Shown in pieces: positions 18,867-24,721 of a DNA stretch of 24,721 nucleotides. Source of the DNA: Diplocarpon mali (taxonomy: Eukaryota > Ascomycota > Leotiomycetes > Helotiales > Drepanopezizaceae). Positions within the stretch are counted from its first letter, which is position 1. Each line of letters starts with the position of its first letter. The stretch lies in NCBI GenBank assembly GCA_024741835.1, contig JAENRP010000399.1, forward strand, positions 1-24,721, written 5' to 3'. The notes below the pieces were generated by a model, which saw nothing but the letters and a program-made list of their open reading frames with translations, did not search any database and was not told where the DNA came from. The position numbers and the translations under genes are program-made.

Positions 18867-19279
18867 TCTATTCGATCTACCCTATATTCTACTCCTACTT
18901 ACTGCGAAAATATGTTCTTAACCCTCTGCTAGGCTAAGCTCAGGAACCTCCTGCTCTAATTAAAGTATTACTAGAATAAGAGGAGTAGGAGATAGAAGAA
19001 ATAATTGGATCTTATATTCAAGTTAAGAAGCTTAAATATTAGATTAAGTAGAAAGGAGCTAATAAAGACCTCGAATAGTACCTATGCTCTAATGTTATAA
19101 TAGCGCTATATACTATTTGAGATTTCCATTTAAAGAACCCTTAAGCTAAGGGGCTACTAAGGGTACTATTAAGCTGGCTTAGGTCATATAATAATAGAGT
19201 TAACGATTATAAGGACCTAGAGGATAATACGCCTATAGATATAACTGCGCGGGCGCAGTTTTTCAAAGGGGGGAGGTAG
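18867..19279 (+). pseudogene. pol: Gypsy C Pol C-terminus: chromodomain
   Basis: This continues the frame broken at 3687. After a proline-containing linker (AQEPPALIKV region), EIEEIIGSYIQVKKLKYQIK begins at about 18976, followed by DLEQYLCSNVI and RDFHLKNPQAKG-like sequence. This resembles the chromodomain of fungal chromoviruses, with the aromatic cage residue W expected after the tandem Lys region replaced by a stop. The tail reads LEDNTPIDITARAQ and ends FFKGGR, with TAG at 19277-19279 directly against the LTR. The last codons are therefore also the polypurine tract. Confidence 0.88.
19265..19279 (+). other. Gypsy C polypurine tract
   Basis: AAAGGGGGGAGGTAG directly precedes the LTR and is identical to the tract of gypsy A (minus strand, 6134-6148). 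It overlaps the last codons of pol. Confidence 0.9.
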
Positions 19280-19544
19280 TATTACAGCTATATTATATGC
19301 ACAGTTATATACAGTTATATCACGTGTCTATTATATATCGAAGTTAGGTGCACGCTAAGGTAGTAAGGTAGCTAGATCATATGCGCGCTAGTAAAGCACC
19401 TATACTTATTCTGGAGGAGCTCTACTAGAGACTCTCTCTTCTTCTTCATCTTTTCTTCTCTATTACATAGCGTACCTCTTGAGGTAATACAGTCAGCGTT
19501 ACTCGATTCTCGCCCTACTGTACGCTCGAGAGCCAGTCGTAACA
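19280..19544 (+). repeat. Gypsy C 3' LTR
   Basis: This 265-bp LTR runs from TATTACAGC (TGTTAC before RIP) to AGTCGTAACA. The gypsy D LTR at 24029-24279 is an inverted, slightly shorter copy that differs mainly near its start and by transitions. A pyrimidine-rich stretch (about 19428-19462) contains the ATCTTTTCTT that matches the gypsy D primer-binding site. Confidence 0.92.
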
Positions 19545-19549
19545 CTTAT
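19545..19549. other. Candidate right-hand TSD (CTTAT) of gypsy C in gypsy D
   Basis: CTTAT follows the LTR end and belongs to the gypsy D RNase H sequence: on the minus strand D reads TATAATAAG, matching gypsy C at 1989-1997. The left-hand copy would lie beyond the window start. Confidence 0.5.
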
Positions 19550-21083
19550 TATAAATAGGGTAATTCAGCTCGGCGTCATTTATAGTCTTCGAGAAGTACC
19601 CGATTAGGTGGTAATTATTATCTTCTTAGAGCTAAGAGAGTATGCTAGCGACTACTCTATTAGAGGCGTCGGTCTTAAGCCTTATCTACTTCTAAAGGTA
19701 ATAGTAGCATAAGATTAGGGTCGTTTGAAGGCTTAAGCGCAAAGCTTCCTAAGCTTCTTTATAAGCGTTATTAAAATTAAAAGGAACGTTTCCTATAAGA
19801 GCTATTAAAGGTCGGCAAATATAGCTATAGCCTTAAATGAACCTTTGGTAGAAATTATAGAACCTTAGGAAGCTTTATATACTATATACATTCATAATAT
19901 ATTTCTACTCCTAAATGACTAAGACCTTATTAGGGTCTACCTTAATTTTATAAACTTTAATAATAAACCTTAGGAACTTAGTTTTAATAATCTTAAACTC
20001 GCTTTTTTTAATATCTACTTAAAGGCTATAGCGTTAGAGAATTCCTAAGATCTTCTTAATATAAATCTTATAATTAAGGGAGCTTTCTAAGTAGATTAGA
20101 ATATTATTTAAGTAAGTAGAGTAGAAATCGTTAAGGTAGTTAAGGAGAATATTATTAATAAACCTTTAAAAGGTAGCAGGCCTATTTATTAGCCCGAATG
20201 GCAAAACCTTATATTTATAGGTCCTATAACGCGTGCAAAAGGTAGTTAGGTCCTTTATATTAGCTAATATATAAATATAGTAGAAGGCTTATTATATATC
20301 GATTTTTATAAAAATATAAGCTTTTGATATATGTACTATTATCTTATCGATAAGTGGAATTAGGTAAGGGTCTTTCTTTATTAGGGCGTTTAATTTCTAA
20401 TAATTAATATATAAATGTAAAGAGCTATTAGCTTTTCTTATAAAGAGGATTAGGGCTACTTAAAGGGAACTTAAAGCTTTAATAAATCCTTTATATAGGT
20501 TTTTAAGAATATAGCTTTTAACCTTTAAAAGCTATTTATTAGTAAGGCGGTAAAGGGGTTTGATTATTAAATTGTTTTTACCTATTAGCTTAATTTTATA
20601 ATCTACCCTTAGCTTAGGTTCTAGTAGTTGATCTAAGGCCTAGCGATTGAAAACGTTCTTAAATTTAGTATACTAAGGTAGGAGCTTTTAATCTATTAGC
20701 TTATTATTACTCTTATACTTGGCTTGTAGCGCTAAACTAAGGCCAAGGGAGCTAAATTTAGCTTGCCTAACCGATTTTTGGCAATTGATTTCTTAGCGAT
20801 TGATTTCTTAATCTAGATTATAAATAGAGCTTACAAATATAAACTCTTTAGGCGCTAGTTCTTAAGTTTATATAGCTTATCTTACCCTAGTTATAAAGTG
20901 GTAGTAAAGGGCGCTAATTACTAAGGCTAAGATTAGGCTAATCTAATAAGCTAGCTTTAAAAGAGCGTTCCTTTTTACTAAAAGAGGAAGCAAGAGGTCT
21001 AATACTCCTAATAAGGTCTTCTTTATATAGTTCAGATCTCTTTTTAAGTCTTTAAAGAAACTGCTATCCTTAAATCTATAAGA

Positions 21084-21206
21084 GGTCACTTATAGGCTAG
21101 GATTAGGAGTGGAATTCGAGTTTGCAGTTTTCACTTATAAGCTAGGACTAGGAGTGAGATTCGAGTTTGCAGATTTTACTCGCAGGCCAGGACTAGGAAT
21201 AGAATT
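21084..21206 (-). repeat. 45-bp tandem repeat, about 2.7 units, in the gypsy D PR-RT linker
   Basis: This is the inverted counterpart of 393-468. On the minus strand, units begin AATTCTATTCCTAGTCC, AATCTCACTCCTAGTCC and AATTCCACTCCTAATCC at 45-bp spacing, encoding NSTPSPSL-type 15-residue units. Gypsy C has one unit fewer. Confidence 0.85.
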
Positions 21207-23042
21207 CGAATTATTACTTATTAGTACCAAAAGCTAAGCTTAAGCTATTCTTAGGTCTTCGTCCTTAGCGTCTATTATAGCTGCTTAACAATCGATATCT
21301 TACTAGGCTATTAAGGGTCTTATTAATTATAAGAGATCGATTAGTATATATCGATTAAAGTAAAAGATAATAGGTATATCCTTAGGCTAAGAGATACTGT
21401 TTTTCCCCTTTCTATAGGACTATTTAAGGTTATAATACTTTAAGAACTTCTTATTAATTAAAACGTCGGTTGCTTTCAAGCTTATAATTAAGAAAGGGAA
21501 GTTTATTTATCGCCTATCGATTATAAAGGTAAATAAGACAGCAAATCGAATAGTTTCTCCCTTAAAGCTATTATAGCTAGTAAGGGTAATTAGTTTAAGC
21601 AGTTTAATAAACTTTACCCTAAGTCTTTAAGAGAGCTAGTATACTAAAGACGTCTTAATAATATTAAAAATATTAGCTCTACTATTAATATAAGTAACTA
21701 TTTTAATAAATGATCTATTTTAAGCTAGTTTTATAAGAATCAAGAACTAGCAGCCGCTTATTAATAGGTAGGAATCAAAATCCAAGTCTTTTTATAAATT
21801 ATAACCTATACTATAGTAAGAGTCTTTACTATAGCTTAGCAGTTTCTTAATAGTAAGTTATTTTCTATCTTAACTTTAGTTATTATAAACTTGCCTTACT
21901 TCTTTAGCTTAAAGCAGTCCGTCGCATAGTGACTAAGGGCTTTATAATTATAGTAAAGACTAGACGACGGCTTTGGGCTAGCAGACCTTTCTTAATAGGC
22001 CGCTAGCAAAAGGGAATAAGTATAAGAAGCTAAGGAAGTAGCTATAGCTATAGGTCTCTATAACTCCCTTTTTAGTATGCTAAGGACGCGGTCCTTTAAA
22101 GGGGAGAACGCGATAGTAAGGGCGACTTATCGAATGTTATAAGCTTCTTCTTACTTAATATTATAAGCCTTATAATCTATAATAGTTAAGAACTCATCTA
22201 AAGTAGTATAATTATTATTTATTTTATACTTCTTTACTTAAAGGTTATTTTTTAAAGCTAAGGAGACCTTTTTATAAATGTTATTAAACTAGTAAGACTA
22301 ATCGATCTTATTAGCTATAGTAAGGGTAATAAACTTAAATCGAAACTTATTATATAATATTAAACTTATAATTAGCCTACTATATTTAAGCTTAATAGAT
22401 TAAATGTAGTTATAGTTAAAGAACCTTTAATCTAAGACCCTAAGGATATTAGTAGTATATATAAACTTATTAATAAAGATAGGATCTATATATTATAGGA
22501 TTAGGTTTTAAACTTTACCTATTATATATTTAAAGTAGGTAGTAATCTAATTCTTTTTTAAAGTGAAATTGCTTAAGTACTTTTAAATAAATACCTTTAT
22601 AGCTATCTTTTAAGTATTATAAGTGATTTTGCTTTAATAGTTGCTAAAATAGGTTTAAAGGTACTTAATTCGATAGGGGTCAATAGCTAAAACTAAAGGT
22701 CTAATGATTAAAAGGTAATAGTTTAAAGGAGGTAGTAAGTCGGCGGTAAAGGACCGAGTATTCTAAAGGCTAGCACTTAAGGAAGAAGGGGCAGTAGTAT
22801 TATTTTAAAGAGCAGCGGCTATAGTAGTGCTAATAAGGTTTGCGATTTCGGCCTATTAAGCAGTTAAGAAGAGAGGGACTAATATAGTAAGGGTAGATAT
22901 CAGTTCTTCCTTAACTTTAATTAATAGAAAGGGAGTATTTCGAAAATCTACTTATAGGCTAGGCTTAAGAGTAAAGTCTATATTAAGGGAAGTAGCTTCT
23001 TAAGTGAGCTCTAGAAGGGGAATATCTCTAGGACTAGGGTTG

Positions 23043-23112
23043 GCAGTAAGGCCTATAGAACTGGAACTAGTAGCAGTAAGGCCTAGAGAACTGGTAGCAG
23101 TAAGGCCTAGTA
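23043..23112 (-). repeat. Short in-frame tandem repeat in gypsy D gag (30 and 24 bp units)
   Basis: Three starts of GCAGTAAGGCCTA on the plus strand are at 23043, 23073 and 23097. Spacings are 30 and 24 bp, both multiples of three. On the minus strand one frame reads GLTATSS repeats. The plus-strand frame that is open here is a shadow created by this low-complexity sequence. Confidence 0.7.
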
Positions 23113-23200
23113 GAGGTGCGGTTAACCTTTCACTTCTCTTAAGTAGCATAAGATTAAAGGTCCTAAGTACTAACTCTTTCTATATTATCTAATTTAGTCT

Positions 23201-24028
23201 AAAGGGACCTAATACTAAATAGTAACCTATTTAAAAGGGGAAAGATTAATATAAGCAGAGTTATATATATTCTTAAAGCCTTTTAATAAAGTATATATTA
23301 AAGTATTATAAGTTTATAGATCTTAAGAAAGAAGGTTTTACTTTAGGATTATATCTCTTTACTAATTAGGAGTTGCAATAAGGTTGCCTAAGGGTATAGT
23401 ACAAATCTAAGGAAGTAGGGTCTGAGGATCTAAAGCTTATCACTCTACTAAAGTTGACCTAGTCTTTAATAGTATAGTATAACCTACTAAGGCTGACTAA
23501 GTCTTTATATATATATATAGGTATAGGTCCCCCAGTTTGTACCTAAGTATAAGAAGGAAGGAGTGAGGAGCTTCGAAGAGTATAAGGCAGAGTCGACGAG
23601 TATAGGTCGACGAGTATAAGGAGAGTTATCGACAAGTATAAGGTCGATGAAAAAGAGTAATATAGAGTAAGAGAGAGTCAAGAAGAGAAAAGTTATTATA
23701 CTACTTTAGGCAGCAGCTTACGCTAGCGAAGCGAGGGTATAGTAAATAAATTTTTTTTTTCAAATTGAAATTAAAGGTGAATTTCCATTTGCAAAATAGA
23801 AGAGGTAAAGGGTTGAAAAAACAAGCTAATCTTATATTCGAAGGTCGTTTTTCAGCTTTCTTTAAAAACTAAATTAGTAAGATCTAGGCGCTATATATAA
23901 GTTGCTTAAGGCAGTTTATAATAGAAGTCGAGATTAAAAGATCAAGTTGCTTAAGGCAATTCGAAATAACAATTCTAAAGGTAGTAGATATTAAGCTTTT
24001 TAGCAGAGGTTGAGTTGATCTTTTCTTA
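23201..24028 (-). other. Gypsy D 5' leader and uncertain Gag N-terminus
   Basis: I see no recognisable domain. Irregular GAGTATAAGG/TCGAC repeats lie at 23577-23650. AAGTTGCTTAAGGCA occurs twice, at 23899-23913 and 23944-23958, 45 bp apart. A poly-T run is at about 23751-23760. Part of this may encode the start of Gag; RIP stops prevent fixing a start codon. Confidence 0.5.
24018..24027 (-). promoter_or_regulatory. Candidate self-priming primer-binding site of gypsy D
   Basis: On the sense strand AAGAAAAGAT begins one base after the LTR end. It is complementary to ATCTTTTCTT in the LTR sense strand (24122-24113), and the same bases are kept in the gypsy C LTR. The position parallels gypsy A. 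The match is only 10 bases in a pyrimidine-rich stretch, and no TATA box is clearly placed, so the support is weaker. Confidence 0.4.
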
Positions 24029-24279
24029 TATTACGACTTACTCTAAAGCGTATAGTAGGTCGAGAATCGAACGCTGACTGTATTACCTTAAGAGGTATGC
24101 TATATAATAAAGAAGAAAAGATGAAGAAGAAGAAAGAGTCTCTAGTAGAGCTCCTTTAGAATAAGTACAAGTGCTTTACTAGCGTGCATATGATCTAGCC
24201 ACCTTACTACCTTAGCATACACCTGACTTCGATATATGATATAACCGTGCCCAACCGTGCACGTGATGCGGCCGTAATA
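24029..24279 (-). repeat. Gypsy D 5' LTR
   Basis: This is a 251-bp inverted copy of the LTR at 19280-19544. On the minus strand it starts TATTACGGC and ends AAGTCGTAATA, RIP-altered forms of TGTTACGGC and AGTCGTAACA. The minus-strand open frame across its edge (24142-24342) is a shadow of LTR sequence. Confidence 0.9.
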
Positions 24280-24721
24280 TATATAGTATAAAACTGAGGG
24301 GAGACAACACAAGAATAGGCCTAAGGGAAGACCTAAAAACAAGAGGAGGAAGCACTACAAGCGGGCTCTCTTAGATAAGATATTAGGAATAAGTCCTAAG
24401 TATGGGGTATATTTAGTACTTATAGTAATGCGCGCTATCTCTATATATAGAAGATGGCCCTTTTATCCTCCTACTATCTTACGCTGATTATATGATATAT
24501 ATTATAAGACCTATCTATCTTAGGTCTTTATATATATTCTAAATAATAAAAGTAGTAGCCCTTACTACTATTAGTAAAGAATATAAAATAATATAAGTTA
24601 AGGCAATAGTATATTAATTACTAGCAAACCCTTAAGTGTAAGAAAACTAATATATTAAAAGGCCTAAACTAGGGCTATATTATTATTAAAGGTAAAAGAA
24701 AAAAGAAAAAAAAGAAGAGTT
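24280..24721. other. AT-rich flank, nothing recognised
   Basis: This lies outside the gypsy D LTR. It contains many TA steps like the rest, a small hairpin near 24506-24530 (AAGACCT/AGGTCTT) and an A-rich end. I find no coding signature on either strand. It could be another degraded transposon or intergenic DNA. Confidence 0.5.

Larger units (their letters stand above)
156..19544 (+). mobile_element. Gypsy C: Ty3/gypsy chromovirus relic, plus strand, split by the copia insertion
   Basis: The element is seen as two segments, 156-3687 and 18862-19544, with the copia element between them. Domain order is linker, reverse transcriptase, RNase H, integrase and chromodomain, which is Ty3/gypsy order (integrase after RT). 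The 5' LTR, gag and protease are not in the window: the segment begins where an LTR of another family was inserted. After removal of the copia insertion (15174 bp plus a 5-bp TSD), the RT frame at 1425 and the stop at 19277 are in the same frame. Its internal sequence is the same family as gypsy D, which lies inverted at 19545-24028. Confidence 0.9.
19550..23200 (-). pseudogene. gag-pol: Gypsy D gag-pol relic, truncated in RNase H
   Basis: The N-terminal Gag region (about 23200-22000) is poorly conserved to my eye. A zinc knuckle at about 21972-21914 reads YYNYKALSHYATDC, with the first two Cys of CCHC now Tyr. Protease near 21690-21660 shows YINSRAN where D-S-G-A is expected, and is in the frame equivalent to -1 relative to the zinc knuckle, as in gypsy A. 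A linker with 45-bp repeats follows, then RT (about 20500-19900) with the catalytic box as YLNN at about 20103-20114, and RNase H (TDAS-type motif near 19670) until the break at 19550. The N-terminal boundary given is approximate. The combination of mutated PR, RT and many stops shows it is dead. Confidence 0.88.
19545..24279 (-). mobile_element. Gypsy D: same family as gypsy C, minus strand, 3' part missing from window
   Basis: Read on the minus strand: LTR (24279-24029), leader, gag, protease, RT and the first part of RNase H, then an abrupt end at the gypsy C LTR. Its internal sequence aligns closely with gypsy C from 156 to about 1997 in inverted orientation. The missing RNase H end, integrase and 3' LTR are expected to the left of the window if gypsy C was inserted into D. 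Confidence 0.9.

Noticed and set aside
23004..23192. Plus-strand open frame of 62 codons with repeated AVRP
   Set aside because: It is generated by the in-frame tandem repeat of gypsy D gag read on the wrong strand.
24142..24342. Minus-strand open frame of 66 codons
   Set aside because: It crosses the outer edge of the gypsy D LTR, contains no domain, and most of it is LTR sequence shared with 19280-19544.

Overview
The window looks like a heterochromatic, AT-rich block from a filamentous ascomycete (Pezizomycotina-like) that has been heavily altered by repeat-induced point mutation (RIP). TpA is very abundant, glutamine and tryptophan codons have mostly become stops, and paired repeats differ almost only by C/T and G/A changes. 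I see no intact host gene, no rRNA or tRNA gene and no CRISPR array. Essentially everything from base 1 to 24279 is LTR retrotransposon, and every coding region is a pseudogene readable only by translating through stops.

The layout is a set of nested insertions that can be ordered by target-site duplications (TSDs), LTR ends and reading-frame continuity. The oldest visible layer is a minus-strand Ty3/gypsy element, here called gypsy D (19545-24279), with its 5' LTR at 24029-24279. It breaks off inside RNase H at 19545. There it meets the 3' LTR of a plus-strand copy of the same family, gypsy C (156-3687 and 18862-19544). Gypsy C is split by a minus-strand Ty1/copia element (3688-18861, 197-bp LTRs, TSD CTTGC). 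The copia element is itself split inside RNase H by a minus-strand chromodomain gypsy element, gypsy A (5818-13395, 316-bp LTRs, TSD CATTT). A further LTR of the gypsy A family, in plus orientation, covers 1-155 and was inserted into gypsy C.

Region by region: 1-155 partial gypsy-A LTR; 156-3687 gypsy C linker, reverse transcriptase, RNase H and integrase; 3688-3884 copia 3' LTR; 3885-5246 copia 3' accessory block with an antisense pseudogene; 5247-5817 end of copia RNase H; 5818-6133 gypsy A 3' LTR; 6134-7461 gypsy A 3' accessory block with another antisense pseudogene; 7462-12770 gypsy A gag-pol; 13080-13395 gypsy A 5' LTR; 13396-18400 copia gag-pol; 18665-18861 copia 5' LTR; 18862-19279 gypsy C chromodomain and C-terminus; 19280-19544 gypsy C 3' LTR; 19545-24028 gypsy D; 24029-24279 gypsy D 5' LTR; 24280-24721 AT-rich flank with nothing recognisable.

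The most interesting signals are these. (i) Two unrelated retrotransposons, copia and gypsy A, each carry an antisense gene relic between pol and the 3' LTR, and both relics show a CX2CX6C cysteine pattern. (ii) In gypsy A the accessory block appears to have been inserted into the last codons of pol. (iii) The gypsy A primer-binding site is complementary to 13 nt of its own LTR about 34 bp downstream of a TATA box, the Tf1/sushi-type self-priming arrangement. (iv) A 45-bp (15-residue) tandem repeat with a shared STP-x-P-x-L motif occurs at two places in the gypsy C/D polyprotein and varies in copy number between the two copies.
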